Positions 45,238 to 55,749 of a stretch of DNA of 64,000 bases are shown here, piece by piece. The stretch's first letter is position 1. Each line of letters opens with the position of its first letter. Source of the stretch: Shewanella cyperi (GTDB lineage: Bacteria; Pseudomonadota; Gammaproteobacteria; Enterobacterales; Shewanellaceae); NCBI RefSeq assembly GCF_017354985.1, contig NZ_CP071501.1:3573001-3637000 (forward strand), in the 5' to 3' direction. The notes under the pieces are model-generated. The model saw only the letters and a list, made by a program, of their open reading frames with translations. It ran no database searches and was not told the origin of the DNA. A program made the translations under genes and the position numbers.

Positions 45238-46703
45238 TAGACCATCACCACATCGTATTTGTTCTGGGCATACATGGGTTCGTTCTGCACCCGGATGCGT
45301 TTGCCTATATAGACTTCCAACTCAGCCAGCAGGTGCCCCTCATCGCCGGAGAGACTGTGGTGCACCGCCGGGGAACAGTAGAGCAGGAACTCGTCCGCCG
45401 CATAGGCCTTGTTGAGGCGGATAATTTCGCGGAAGATCTCATAGCTGACGGTTTCCACCGTCTTCATCGAGCCCGTGCCCTTGCAGGCGGGGCACTCACC
45501 GCAGAGTACATGCTCCAGACTCTCACGGGTGCGCTTGCGGGTCATTTCCACCAGCCCCAGACCGGAAAAACCGCTGATATTGGTCTTGACCCTGTCCGCC
45601 GCCAACGCCGCAGTCAGGCTGGCAAGCACCCGCTGCTTGTGGTCCTCGTTCAGCATATCGATGAAATCTATGATAATGATGCCGCCGAGATTGCGCAGCC
45701 GCAGTTGCCGGGCAATGGCCTGGGTTGCCTCCAGGTTGGTGTTGAATATGGTTTCTTCCAGATTGCGGTGGCCGACAAAGGCGCCGGTATTGATATCGAC
45801 CGTGGTCATGGCCTCGGTCTGGTCAATGATGAGGTAACCACCGGACTTGAGCTCCACCTTGCGCCCCAGGGCCCGCTGGATCTCGTTCTCCACATCGTAC
45901 AGGTCGAAAATAGGGACATTGCCCTGGTAGTGCTCAATCTTATCCGCCAACTCGGGCATGAATTCCTGGGCAAACTGCTGCAATTCCAGAAAAGTACTGC
46001 GGGAGTCCACCTGCACCCGGTCCAGCTCCTGGCCGACAAAATCGCGCACTATGCGCACCGGCAGTGCCAGATCCTGATACAAGAGGGTCGCGCCCTTGCG
46101 TTTGCGGCGCTCGCTGACCTTGGCCCATACCCGTCGCAGGAACGCGGCATCCTGGGACAGCTCATCTTCGCCGACATTCTCGGCCGCAGTGCGGATGATA
46201 AAACCACCGTCATCATCGACAAATGGCAATGTGATGGCTTTGAGGCGGGCGCGCTCTTCCTCGGACTCGATGCGCTGGGATACACCCACATGGGCGGAAC
46301 CCGGCATAAACACCAGATAACGGGAAGGCAGGGTAATGTCTGTGGTGAGGCGGGCGCCCTTGGTGCCGAGGGGATCTTTGACCACCTGCACCATGATGTC
46401 CTGGCCCTGGCGCACCAGCTCGGCGATGTCGCGCACCACAAAGTTGCCTTTCTCCACATCGGCGACGCACTCGGTGTGGGGCACTATATCGGAAGCGTGC
46501 AGGAAGGCGGCCTTGTCCAGGCCAATGTCGACAAAGGCAGCCTGCATACCCGGCAGTACCCGGCTGATCTTGCCCTTGTAGATATTGCCCACCAGGCCGC
46601 GTTTCATGCGCCGCTCTACGTGGACTTCCTGTAACAGGCCGTGCTCCACCAGGGCCACCCGGGCCTCGGTGGGCGTGACATTGATCAGCAACTCGGATCC
46701 CAT
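45237..46703 (-). CDS. rng: Ribonuclease G
   Basis: Endoribonuclease of the RNase E/G family; matures 16S rRNA 5' ends and cuts some mRNAs. S1 domain about 35-120; catalytic aspartates in MTTVDINTGAF and IIIDFIDM; Zn-link CGECPACKGTG near residue 400. The protein begins MGSELLINVTPTEARVALV, as in homologues, so ATG 46703 is used. The frame stays open to GTG 46751 (or 46745, which has a GAGGG ahead), giving up to 16 extra residues; the start is thus not certain. It ends at the yhdP start and follows maf. Confidence 0.95.
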   Translation of the reverse strand: MGSELLINVTPTEARVALVEHGLLQEVHVERRMKRGLVGNIYKGKISRVLPGMQAAFVDIGLDKAAFLHASDIVPHTECVADVEKGNFVVRDIAELVRQGQDIMVQVVKDPLGTKGARLTTDITLPSRYLVFMPGSAHVGVSQRIESEEERARLKAITLPFVDDDGGFIIRTAAENVGEDELSQDAAFLRRVWAKVSERRKRKGATLLYQDLALPVRIVRDFVGQELDRVQVDSRSTFLELQQFAQEFMPELADKIEHYQGNVPIFDLYDVENEIQRALGRKVELKSGGYLIIDQTEAMTTVDINTGAFVGHRNLEETIFNTNLEATQAIARQLRLRNLGGIIIIDFIDMLNEDHKQRVLASLTAALAADRVKTNISGFSGLGLVEMTRKRTRESLEHVLCGECPACKGTGSMKTVETVSYEIFREIIRLNKAYAADEFLLYCSPAVHHSLSGDEGHLLAELEVYIGKRIRVQNEPMYAQNKYDVVMV

Positions 46704-46793
46704 CTTGCGTGGAAGCCTTGCACCTGAATTTCGATTACTTTGCACCGCCACCCCCTCAAGGGAATTGCTTTTGTATCTCGGTTAAGCCCGCAA

Positions 46794-47378
46794 TCACAGC
46801 AGGGAAAAAGATTGCAACAGGGCCCGGGTTTCCACCAGCGGCAAGCCCACCACGGCGCTGTAGCTGCCGTCAATGGCGCTGACAAAGGCACCACCCATGC
46901 CCTGGATCCCGTAGGCACCGGCCTTGTCCAGCGGCTCACCGCTGGCGACGTAAAGGCGGATGTCATCTTCGCTCAGCACACTGAAGCGTACCTTGGTCTG
47001 CACCACAGTGCTGCGGGTCTGGTTGCCATCACTGATGGCCACCGCCGTCATCACCAGGTGTTCACGGTCGCTCAATGCGCTCAGCATAGCACAGGCATCC
47101 TCCGCATCCCTGGGTTTGCCGAGGATGCGGCCATCGAGTACCACTATGGTGTCAGAGCCCAAAACCACTGGCTGTTCAAAACCTGATGCCAGTGACAGAC
47201 CGGCCAGGGCCTTTTCCCGTGCCAAACGTTCCACATGGGCTTCCGGGGTCTCATCCGGCAGCGGGGTTTCATCTATATCGGGATTGACCCGTTCGAACCT
47301 GAAATCGGCACGTCCAAGCCCGGCTTGCAACAGCAGTTCCCGACGACGGGGAGATTGGGAGGCAAGTACCAAAGTCAT
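46794..47378 (-). CDS. maf: Maf nucleoside-triphosphate pyrophosphatase (YhdE type)
   Basis: Hydrolyses dTTP/UTP and modified nucleotides to monophosphates. In 194 residues: [12 protein letters not shown] at residue 5-16, [16 protein letters not shown] (catalytic Asp about 75) and [27 protein letters not shown], all of the YhdE subgroup. Lies between mreD and rng as in E. coli (mreBCD-yhdE-rng). Confidence 0.95.
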   Translation of the reverse strand: MTLVLASQSPRRRELLLQAGLGRADFRFERVNPDIDETPLPDETPEAHVERLAREKALAGLSLASGFEQPVVLGSDTIVVLDGRILGKPRDAEDACAMLSALSDREHLVMTAVAISDGNQTRSTVVQTKVRFSVLSEDDIRLYVASGEPLDKAGAYGIQGMGGAFVSAIDGSYSAVVGLPLVETRALLQSFSLL

Positions 47379-47393
47379 TTCAATTTCCTTTGT

Positions 47394-47882
47394 TTAGCGG
47401 ACTTTATAACGGCGTCGCAGTCGACGCAGCAGCCAGAAGGCCCAGGGCCAAATGAACAGGCTCGACAGTGCCGGCCAGAACACGTCCACATTGAATTGCA
47501 CCTTTTGCAGCACATACTCGGCCCAAAATACCACCAGGTGATAGAGCACTATCAGGCTGGTGATCACCAGGGCCTGCTGCCACATGGGAAAGTTGCGCAG
47601 CCGCTGAAAATGCAGCACCACCACGTAGGTGACCAGGGAAAATGCCAGGGCACGAACCCCGAAGGTGGCCCCCAGCATCACATCCAGCACCACCCCAAGG
47701 AGCCAGGCGGTGAGGATATTGTATCTGTGGGGCAGGGCCATGGCCCAATAGATCATCACCATCAGCAGCCAGTCGGGGCGCCAACCCTCAACCAGCGCCG
47801 GCAATGGCATGATTTGAAAAACCAAACCGGCAAGTAAGGTCAACCAGACCACCAACCTGCCACGGGGTGCCTGTAATGTCAT
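47394..47882 (-). CDS. mreD: Rod-shape determining protein MreD
   Basis: Inner-membrane partner of MreC in the elongasome. In 162 residues there are about five membrane helices and the family features MPLPALVEGWRPDWLLMVMIYW and FGVRALAFSLVTYVVV. It overlaps mreC by 4 bases (ATGA). Confidence 0.94.
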   Translation of the reverse strand: MTLQAPRGRLVVWLTLLAGLVFQIMPLPALVEGWRPDWLLMVMIYWAMALPHRYNILTAWLLGVVLDVMLGATFGVRALAFSLVTYVVVLHFQRLRNFPMWQQALVITSLIVLYHLVVFWAEYVLQKVQFNVDVFWPALSSLFIWPWAFWLLRRLRRRYKVR

Positions 47883-48763
47883 TGGGCCTCCCCTTTGATA
47901 TCAGTGTTGGCCTCGGCGGCGGGAGGCGCGGACTCCGGTGAATTCTCCGCGGCTTTTTCCGGCCAGATCAGCAGCAGATAACGGATCCTGTCCAGGGCCG
48001 CCACCGGCTGGGCCGTAACCCGGGCATAACTCTGGCCATCATCACGTTGTACCTGCATGACCCTGGCGACCGGATACCCCTCGGGAAAACGGTTGCCCAG
48101 GCCCGAAGTCACCAGCAGATCACCGACCTTCACGTCGGTGCTCTTGGCCACATACTTGAGTTCAATCTCGTCCAGCTCGCCTGTGCCATTGGCCACCAGA
48201 CGCACATCGTTACGGGTGATGCGCACCGGAATACCATGGCTGACATCGGACATCAGCAGCACCCGACTGGTGATGGCACTGACCTGCACCACCTGCCCCA
48301 CTATGCCCTGGGCGTCCAGTACAGGCTGGCCCACATAAACCGCATGTTGACTGCCGCGGTTAATCACCACGTATTGATGAAAGGGATCGCTGGCCACCTC
48401 GACCACTTCGGCCACCATTTTGCGGGCATCCATATGCAATGGTGAGCCAAGCAGGGCCCGCAGGCGTTCGTTTTCCTGGCGCAGGTGCTCAAAGCGTTGC
48501 AGGCGCTCACTCATCAGCAATTGTTGGCGCATCAATTCGGCATTCTGGGACTGCAGCATGGCGCGACTGGCGAGGTTTTCGGCCACCGAATCCAGCATAT
48601 CGCCGGGAACATTGGCCAGGTATTGCAGGGGACTGAGCAGGGTCGCCATGGATTGGCGTACGGGGTCGAGTCGATCATTGGCCACGATGAGGATCACCGA
48701 CAATATGATTGCCAGTGTCAATCGGAACTGATTCGACACACCGCGAACAAAAATTGGCTTCAT
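47879..48763 (-). CDS. mreC: Rod-shape determining protein MreC
   Basis: Periplasmic scaffold linking MreB filaments to the peptidoglycan synthases. In 294 residues: N-terminal membrane helix (about 12-28), coiled coil about 65-108 (MLQSQNAELMRQQLLMSERL), then the two beta-barrel domains (VVINRGSQHAVYVGQPVLDAQGIVGQV, LLVTSGLGNRFPEGYPVA). An Ala/Glu-rich tail follows. A perfect hairpin precedes its start. Confidence 0.95.
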   Translation of the reverse strand: MKPIFVRGVSNQFRLTLAIILSVILIVANDRLDPVRQSMATLLSPLQYLANVPGDMLDSVAENLASRAMLQSQNAELMRQQLLMSERLQRFEHLRQENERLRALLGSPLHMDARKMVAEVVEVASDPFHQYVVINRGSQHAVYVGQPVLDAQGIVGQVVQVSAITSRVLLMSDVSHGIPVRITRNDVRLVANGTGELDEIELKYVAKSTDVKVGDLLVTSGLGNRFPEGYPVARVMQVQRDDGQSYARVTAQPVAALDRIRYLLLIWPEKAAENSPESAPPAAEANTDIKGEAQ

Positions 48764-48771
48764 AGAAACTC

Positions 48772-48792
48772 AAGGCGGTGATTCACCGCCTT
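48772..48792 (-). promoter_or_regulatory. Perfect hairpin between mreB and mreC, no T-run
   Basis: AAGGCGGTG-AAT-CACCGCCTT, 9-base stem, directly after mreB and ending next to the weak mreC ribosome site (TTGAG). Lacking a T-run it is more likely an RNA-stability or partial attenuation element, which would lower mreCD relative to mreB. Confidence 0.55.
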
Positions 48793-48805
48793 ATTTGATC
48801 AGGGA

Positions 48806-49897
<1,092 letters not shown>

Positions 49898-50012
49898 CTA
49901 ACTTTATCAATGCCACCCTGATTCCACAAGACCGCGGGGGTTAACATTCGCTAATGAAGTGATTTTTTTTGAAGCAAAGGTTTTTTGAACAATTTCACCG
50001 GCCTTAGCGCCT

Positions 50013-50041
50013 AAAAAAACAGCGCAACGGAGCGCTGTTTT
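50013..50041 (-). terminator. Terminator of the MSHA operon after mshQ
   Basis: On the minus strand AAAACAGCGC-TCCGTT-GCGCTGTTTT followed by further Ts (seven in total), 12 bases after the mshQ stop. Confidence 0.88.
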
Positions 50042-50052
50042 GTTGACAGTCG

Positions 50053-52707
50053 TCAATAGACCTCACGCCAGTAGATCACCTTGTCATGACCCCGATAACG
50101 GCCGAAATAGGCACTGGCCCTTGGGTTACTCAGGGCATTGGCATCCAGGCCATTCCAGTTCCAATACCACTGTAACCACAAGGGCACCTCAAGGGGTGCG
50201 GTCACCTGTCCGGTATAGCCCCCCAAAGTGTCAGCGGTAAGGGCTCGCCATAGCAGGCTGAAGTTCCCGGCGGCGGCCTCAGTCATGGTGCCAGGCCCCG
50301 CAACAAAACGCTCAACCTCTTGATTGACGCCCAGCGCCGGGTTAAACCCATACCCCAGCACAGTATCATCCACCTGAGTGGCCAATGCCGGCGCAAAACT
50401 GCTGCAACTGTCGCTGAGATTCAGCGCCCAGGCGGACCCATTCCAATACTGCACCCGACCCGCCATGGTGAGCCATTGATCCTCGGGGCCATAGGTATTG
50501 TCCAACACCACCCGGCCATGGAAGTAGCTTTGGCTGGACAGGGCGATGGCATCACAATCATCTGTGTCGGCACAATTACCCGTGGTGGCGGCATTCATAT
50601 CGGCAGCCGTGAGTTCAACCCCATCCGTATCCGCAACCTTGATCCCCAGCATGGCAGCACTGAAGGGACCATCCACGCCCGGCGCCGGTAAGCGAGCGAC
50701 GCTGGTACTGAAGTCCAGTGGCAGTTCAACCATACCCTTATCCCAGGAGGGCAGATCGGCAATGCGATAACCCAGGTCCTTACCATCATTGCCATTTTCC
50801 AGCACCAACTGGGCCAGGCCCTTGGCAAACTCTCCCCGATAGTTTTGGGTCACCTCATCCTTTGTGTTCAGGGCCTTCAAGCTCAGGCTTAAGCCGAAGG
50901 GCTGATCGAGGTAACTGAAGTTGCCTGTCCCACAGGCGGCTAATACGCTGGGGTCCTGCAATTCAAGCCTGGCGGGAATAAAACGCCCCACATTGACACT
51001 GCTGGCCTGGGGAATAGTGTAAAAGTTGGATCCGAGATAGGTGGCGGGAGGCTCGGCGGTAAATTTAAATACCCCCACCTCACCGATGGCCTGACTCTGG
51101 ATATTGAGGCCGGATGCAGCCACCTGATGATTGTACTTTTCATTGGCAAGTATGCCCGGCTCGCCGCCGCTGGGCGCCACCAACTCACTGCCAAGCACTA
51201 TGTTGGCTTGGGCATAATTGGGCGTAGTCGTCTTATTATCGCAATAGTCACTGTCGTCATCAGACTCCCAGGCCATGGCCTGGAGCTTGAGATTAAAGCT
51301 CTCACCTGCTTGTGTATAGGCGGGGCAAGAGGCATCGCCTGCGGTGCATATGGCGCCGGGATCTTCGGGCGCGATACACAGGCCCGCAGGGAAACTGACA
51401 AAAGTGTCTGAGCCCGACATAGACAGGCCCGCATCTTCGCCACTGCCGGAGTAACTCAAATTCAGCTGCATCTGGCCCGCATCGGGATAATTGACCTGAA
51501 TCGTGGCCTCACCTGCCCCATCAAAGTTGAGGTTTTGAACCGTGGCATCGGCCTGGCTGGTGCCTATCGCAGTGCCATTGACCGTCACCTTGGCATTGCT
51601 TACCTGGGTCGTGGCATTTGGATCCAAATAGTCACTCCACAGGCTCAGGCTCTTAGTGGTGCTGACAAAGGCGGGCTCGCAGCTCTGGCTGCTGTCATCT
51701 TTTTTCACCGCCATGACCTTGATGCCATCCGCGGCCTTATTGGCCAGCTTATCCGGCACCTCAAACACAAAGCCGCTGTCGGCAAAACTCAGGGTACAGG
51801 CCGCGGCACTCGGCGCCAGAGCCCCCAGGCGACAGAGGGTGTTATTCAGGGCTGTTGGGGTGGAGGATGTGATGCCAAGGGTGATGGATTCAGTGGTGGT
51901 ACTTCGCAGTGACAGCGAGGTCGAGCCACCACTGAAACTGACACTGTTGCCGCCCACCCAATAGGCAGAGGAAGAACCGCTGACTAGCAGGTTGGCCTGT
52001 ACCGCATCCGTAATCAGGGAACTGCAATCGCCATTGGCGCAGGCCTTGAGGGTGACGGTTTCGGCCTTACAGGTCAGGGGATTGGCCGACAACTGGAACT
52101 CAAAGTGATCCACCACAGCCGCGGTATTGGTGCACATACCGCCGAAATCGGCCTTGTCTATGATGCTCAAGTCCACATTGGCATGGGCGTTGTTGCCGCT
52201 GAAGGTTAGGCTGCCACCGGCCGCTACAGCGCCCGAGATACTGGCATGGCCACTGAAGGTTGCAGTGCCGGCCACATAGACTATGGCGTTGATGCTGCTC
52301 TGCCCCGAAATATGCACATTGCCACGGACAAAGATCAGCAGGTTTTCCGGTTTGCCCGAGGTGTTGATGTCTGCATTGTTCAATGTCAGATTATCGAAAT
52401 ACAGTCGGGTGGTGGCACCGCTGGTACTGATGTAATAACCCTGACTGAAACTGCCATCCCTGAAGTTATAGTCACCCGGGCTAAAGCTATCATCGGGGCA
52501 AAACTTTTTGTTACAACTGAAAGCGCCAAGATCTTTGAGTTCCGATGGTGCTACCAAACCGTTAGGGTCGTGGGAACCAGTTGGCGGGTCGGTAAAAATA
52601 TCCGAGCAAACCGGCACGGCCTGCAGCGAGGGTGACAGCAAGATAAGCGTCAGGCTGACGCAGGTTAGCCGGCAAAGCTTAGGCAACCAGTTCCAGTTAA
52701 TGACCAC
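50053..52707 (-). CDS. mshQ: MSHA biogenesis protein MshQ (DUF6701)
   Basis: Large exported protein closing the MSHA operon, thought to be a pilus-associated surface or adhesin subunit; exact role unknown. In 884 residues: signal peptide to about residue 30 (VSLTLILLSPSLQA), a beta-helix-like polymorphic region about 80-190 (NLLIFVRGNVHISGQSSINA), many Cys, and the C-terminal DUF6701 part with LPLDFSTSVARLPAPGVDGPF and the terminal WYWNWNGLD. The start GTG at 52707 is chosen because GGAGGT lies 8 bases before it; it overlaps the mshP end by 11 bases. Confidence 0.88.
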   Translation of the reverse strand: MVINWNWLPKLCRLTCVSLTLILLSPSLQAVPVCSDIFTDPPTGSHDPNGLVAPSELKDLGAFSCNKKFCPDDSFSPGDYNFRDGSFSQGYYISTSGATTRLYFDNLTLNNADINTSGKPENLLIFVRGNVHISGQSSINAIVYVAGTATFSGHASISGAVAAGGSLTFSGNNAHANVDLSIIDKADFGGMCTNTAAVVDHFEFQLSANPLTCKAETVTLKACANGDCSSLITDAVQANLLVSGSSSAYWVGGNSVSFSGGSTSLSLRSTTTESITLGITSSTPTALNNTLCRLGALAPSAAACTLSFADSGFVFEVPDKLANKAADGIKVMAVKKDDSSQSCEPAFVSTTKSLSLWSDYLDPNATTQVSNAKVTVNGTAIGTSQADATVQNLNFDGAGEATIQVNYPDAGQMQLNLSYSGSGEDAGLSMSGSDTFVSFPAGLCIAPEDPGAICTAGDASCPAYTQAGESFNLKLQAMAWESDDDSDYCDNKTTTPNYAQANIVLGSELVAPSGGEPGILANEKYNHQVAASGLNIQSQAIGEVGVFKFTAEPPATYLGSNFYTIPQASSVNVGRFIPARLELQDPSVLAACGTGNFSYLDQPFGLSLSLKALNTKDEVTQNYRGEFAKGLAQLVLENGNDGKDLGYRIADLPSWDKGMVELPLDFSTSVARLPAPGVDGPFSAAMLGIKVADTDGVELTAADMNAATTGNCADTDDCDAIALSSQSYFHGRVVLDNTYGPEDQWLTMAGRVQYWNGSAWALNLSDSCSSFAPALATQVDDTVLGYGFNPALGVNQEVERFVAGPGTMTEAAAGNFSLLWRALTADTLGGYTGQVTAPLEVPLWLQWYWNWNGLDANALSNPRASAYFGRYRGHDKVIYWREVY

Positions 52708-53137
52708 GGGCAGTGACCTCCACCTGACGACTGACACGGATATCACCGCTGGCACATACGGCATGGCTTTGCAGCAGGTACTGGGTCATACCCGAACCCG
52801 TGATGGCCTGACAGGAAAGGAACACCTGGCAGGCATGAAAGCCCAGTACGTTGGGTGGCGTCCAGTCACTGTCAACCGCAGTGCAGCCGGGTTCGGTGCC
52901 ATCCAGGGGAAATAAGCGTGCCATGGCCGCATCGGCGCCACTGTTGGCCGCCGCCAGCGCCCGGGTGCCCCAGACCTCCTGATTGAGGGCGCTGTCGCTG
53001 TCACTGGCCATATTGATCAGGGCCGCCGCCAACAGAAACATGGCCGTCAGCACAAAGATGCCAATCACCAGGGCGCTGCCGCGCTGGCGGGTGCGAAACT
53101 GTATGGCCCGTTCGGCCCCGGTTGGCTTAGGGAACAT
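52697..53137 (-). CDS. mshP: MSHA minor pilin MshP
   Basis: A 146-residue PilX/MshP-type minor pilin. The N-terminus RQRGSALVIGIFVLTAMFLL gives the prepilin helix; Glu at +5 is missing, as is common in PilX/MshP. LNQEVWGTRALAAANSGADAAMARLFP is characteristic. It overlaps mshO by 11 bases and mshQ by 11. Confidence 0.88.
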   Translation of the reverse strand: MFPKPTGAERAIQFRTRQRGSALVIGIFVLTAMFLLAAALINMASDSDSALNQEVWGTRALAAANSGADAAMARLFPLDGTEPGCTAVDSDWTPPNVLGFHACQVFLSCQAITGSGMTQYLLQSHAVCASGDIRVSRQVEVTARGH

Positions 53138-53969
53138 TGATCACCTGCATTTGATGCTGGTAACTGAATACCTGGCCATTGACATTAAACCCCAGATCCA
53201 GCTGTACCATGGCATTATTGAGTAAGGTGGCGCCATAAAGACTGAGCGGACTGGCGGTGGTAATGTGGCGCGCCATCAAGGACTCTGTGGCCCCCTGGGA
53301 CAGCATGTCGGCCGGAGACGCCTGGGTCGCCAGCAGGGGAAAATTGCTGTAATGCCACAAGGAAATATCACCGCTGGCCAATGTCTGGATAAAGCAGTAA
53401 CTCAGAGCCGTGGTGGCAAAATAAACCCGCTGCCGCGGCGAGGCCTCCACAAAGCGGAACGCCGAAGCAAAGGTCAGGTTCAGCTCGTTGGCACTGACAC
53501 TCACATCCTGCAAAGCTACCCGCTTGCCCGTATCCCCGGCCGCAGCCTGATATACCTCATCCGCCGTCAGGGGATAGACAAACAGCCACTGCCCGCTTGC
53601 CACCCGGGAGGAACCGGAATCCAACAGCGCCGTGCCCGTGGTGGCGACAGGGTCGGGAAACACCGGCAGTGCTATGTAGCTGGAGCTGCTGACCACAGGC
53701 ACCAGCTCCAGGCATTGCCAGCTGCGGCTGCCATCGGAGCCGCTGGCAAGTCTCAGACTGCCCGGCAGGGATTGGCGTACGTCCCGGGTCATGCGCTCCA
53801 GGGCGAAGCGACTCTCGGCCATCACCTGATCCACGGCACTGGACTCGACAAAAATCCGGGTGCCGAAAATGATAAAGCTGCTGACGCCCACCACCAGCAC
53901 CCCGAGGATGATGATGACGGTCACCATCTCCACCAGGGTAAAGCCCAAGCTGCTCTTGAATTGGCGCAT
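53127..53969 (-). CDS. mshO: MSHA minor pilin MshO
   Basis: A 280-residue PilW-like minor pilin: class III head SSLGFTLVEMVTVIIILGVLVVG with Gly before Phe and Glu at +5. Middle SRFALERMTRDVRQSLPGSLR is typical of MshO/PilW. Two Cys near 90 and 195. Its ATG overlaps the mshD stop by one base (TGATG). Confidence 0.9.
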   Translation of the reverse strand: MRQFKSSLGFTLVEMVTVIIILGVLVVGVSSFIIFGTRIFVESSAVDQVMAESRFALERMTRDVRQSLPGSLRLASGSDGSRSWQCLELVPVVSSSSYIALPVFPDPVATTGTALLDSGSSRVASGQWLFVYPLTADEVYQAAAGDTGKRVALQDVSVSANELNLTFASAFRFVEASPRQRVYFATTALSYCFIQTLASGDISLWHYSNFPLLATQASPADMLSQGATESLMARHITTASPLSLYGATLLNNAMVQLDLGFNVNGQVFSYQHQMQVINVP

Positions 53970-54517
53970 CAGTAATTACTCCTGAGCGCGTGGTAAGTGA
54001 TCACTTCACCTGCGGGTGTGGTCACATCGACCTGAATGAGCTTTTCCATGCCTGCTTTTTGGTTGCTGACTGTCACCAGCAGCTTAAAACGCGGATAGCG
54101 GTCGGCATAGGTATCACTGCTGCCGAGCAAGGTGGCGGTTTCATTCAGGCCGTTAAAATCATCCACATCATCAAAGTCGTTGCGCCCCTCACCACCATCG
54201 GGTCCCAGGCTTATGGAACAGAGCGCCCCCGCCGCGGAGCCACAGGCCGGGGTACCACCTATGACACTGGCCTCATCAAAGCGTTTGCCCCAGATCTCAT
54301 TCATAATCGAATGGGCCAGTTCGGCGCTGCGTACCCGGTAAAGGTTAACGGCTGCCCGGTCGGCCTGGGGAAACAGCATGGTCGACATCATCACCAGGGC
54401 TATGCCGATAACCAGCATGCCGACCACCAACTCAATCAGGGTGAAGCCCCTTCCTTTAGCGCTTGTGGAGCCATTTCTACAGGACAAAGAGTTACAGGAC
54501 ATCGAGTTACAGGGCAT
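53969..54517 (-). CDS. mshD: MSHA minor pilin MshD
   Basis: A 182-residue minor pilin with head [20 protein letters not shown]. The leader before it is unusually long (about 23 residues) and starts MPCNSMSCNSLSC, encoded by an imperfect 15-base repeat that offers a second ATG at 54502. GGGAGGG lies 8 bases before the first ATG, so 54517 is used. SAELAHSIMNEIWGKRFDE matches MshD. It overlaps mshC by 11 bases. Confidence 0.9.
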   Translation of the reverse strand: MPCNSMSCNSLSCRNGSTSAKGRGFTLIELVVGMLVIGIALVMMSTMLFPQADRAAVNLYRVRSAELAHSIMNEIWGKRFDEASVIGGTPACGSAAGALCSISLGPDGGEGRNDFDDVDDFNGLNETATLLGSSDTYADRYPRFKLLVTVSNQKAGMEKLIQVDVTTPAGEVITYHALRSNY

Positions 54518-54995
54518 AGATATAGCCCTCCCGGCTGATGCCGATTTGCAGCGCTCCTGTTTGCAAACAAGGACCGTTACAACCGCTGCCCGGCAAGCGG
54601 CCCAGGGCGTCGAAATCGAGATTGAAACTGTCGCTGCCTCCGGCCACCAGGGTCAGGGTGGCATCGCCCTGAAGCGACTGCCAATCACTGCTCCATTGCT
54701 CAGTGCCACTGCACAGAGCACCGCTGCGACCATCGAAGCGCTGCTGGCGGTAACCACTGCCACTTAACACCTGGATGCGCACGCATTGATCGGTATTGTT
54801 GAGCGCCATCAGCTGGGCCTGCCGTAACCTGGAAATCAGCTCGCTGCGCAGCCCATGGTCGCTGTAGTCACTCTTACCAAGCAGGCGCGGCAAGGCCACC
54901 ACGGCCAGTATCCCGATAAGGAGTATGGTGGTGACCAGTTCAATCAGGGTAAATCCCTGTCTGTGCCGTCGATAAAAAAAGTGAGAGCCAAACAT
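54507..54995 (-). CDS. mshC: MSHA minor pilin MshC
   Basis: A 162-residue minor pilin with the head [45 protein letters not shown] is the usual region after the helix (GspH/MshC). Start ATG 54995 (MFGSHFF) is preferred over the TTG at 55028, though neither has a strong Shine-Dalgarno. An mshA terminator separates it from the major pilin gene. Confidence 0.9.
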   Translation of the reverse strand: MFGSHFFYRRHRQGFTLIELVTTILLIGILAVVALPRLLGKSDYSDHGLRSELISRLRQAQLMALNNTDQCVRIQVLSGSGYRQQRFDGRSGALCSGTEQWSSDWQSLQGDATLTLVAGGSDSFNLDFDALGRLPGSGCNGPCLQTGALQIGISREGYIYAL

Positions 54996-55087
54996 TGGCC
55001 GCCCCGCGCCGGAAATCGTCCTTTCCAAGTTTCCAACATGGACGGCAAATAGGCAAATACTTGATGTGCAAGATGTTAAATAGACAA

Positions 55088-55114
55088 GAAAAAGGCCCGC
55101 TATGCGGGCCTTTT
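55088..55114 (-). terminator. Terminator after the major pilin gene mshA
   Basis: AAAAGGCCCGC-ATA-GCGGGCCTTTTTC on the minus strand, just after the mshA stop. It should give high mshA message and lower read-through into mshCDOPQ. Confidence 0.85.
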
Positions 55115-55115
55115 A

Positions 55116-55646
55116 TCAGCAACCTGTATTCACTATTGTATATGTTGGTACAACGATCGTTGAAGTTGCTGCCGTATAGAGCAAATGACAGGCATTAGCG
55201 GCCGTCGAATCTGCAGTCCTACCACGGGGTACTATCTTGAAACTGGTGGCACTCACAGCACGCACGCCCCAATCCTCATTACTTACTGTCGTGCTGTCAT
55301 CAGCCAATGCCTGAAAATTCATTTCCAATATTTTTTCAAGATCAGTCGCAATGGTTGCCACTGTGGCATTACCGGCCAGGTAGCCAAAGTCCGTGGTCAC
55401 AGTCACGCCAGTGTTCATGGTCACCGTCTGTCCCGCGGCAGCTTCCTTACCAGCTAATGCTGCCTTGGAATAAACCAGAGAATTGGCGCCTTGCAAGGCT
55501 GCCTTTGCCCCTTCAACCGTTGATTTGCGGGCATCTGTTTGCAGGTTAATAAACTTGGGCGCTGCGGTAACCGCCAGAATGCCGAGGATGATGATCACCA
55601 CCACCAGTTCGATCAGGGTAAAACCTTGTTGTTTTTGCATACGCAT
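55116..55646 (-). CDS. mshA: MSHA major pilin MshA
   Basis: Major subunit of the mannose-sensitive haemagglutinin type IV pilus. In 176 residues: short leader MRMQKQQG, then [24 protein letters not shown] with Phe +1 and Glu +5, the helix, and a C-terminal disulfide pair (ACHLLY and terminal NTGC). The ATG at 55646 is used because GGAA lies 6 bases upstream; ATG 55640 is possible. The pilin has its own candidate promoter and terminator. Confidence 0.93.
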   Translation of the reverse strand: MRMQKQQGFTLIELVVVIIILGILAVTAAPKFINLQTDARKSTVEGAKAALQGANSLVYSKAALAGKEAAAGQTVTMNTGVTVTTDFGYLAGNATVATIATDLEKILEMNFQALADDSTTVSNEDWGVRAVSATSFKIVPRGRTADSTAANACHLLYTAATSTIVVPTYTIVNTGC

Positions 55647-55708
55647 AAAAAATTCCAGTTCCAGTGTGATGGCCCAGAGACATCCTGCCTCTGACCCCAA
55701 TTGTTGTT

Positions 55709-55717
55709 TTTATAGCA
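55709..55717 (-). promoter_or_regulatory. Candidate extended -10 promoter of mshA
   Basis: On the minus strand TGCTATAAA, an extended -10 element, about 65 bases before the mshA start; no clear -35 box. A separate mshA promoter is known in Vibrio cholerae, which supports but does not prove this. Confidence 0.45.
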
Positions 55718-55749
55718 CGACCTGTTCCCTGCTCGCCTGTTTCAATCTG

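Noticed and set aside
45333..46634. Long open frame (433 codons) antisense to rng
   Set aside because: Shadow of the well-conserved RNase G gene; composition is His/Gln/Leu-rich as usual for antisense frames.
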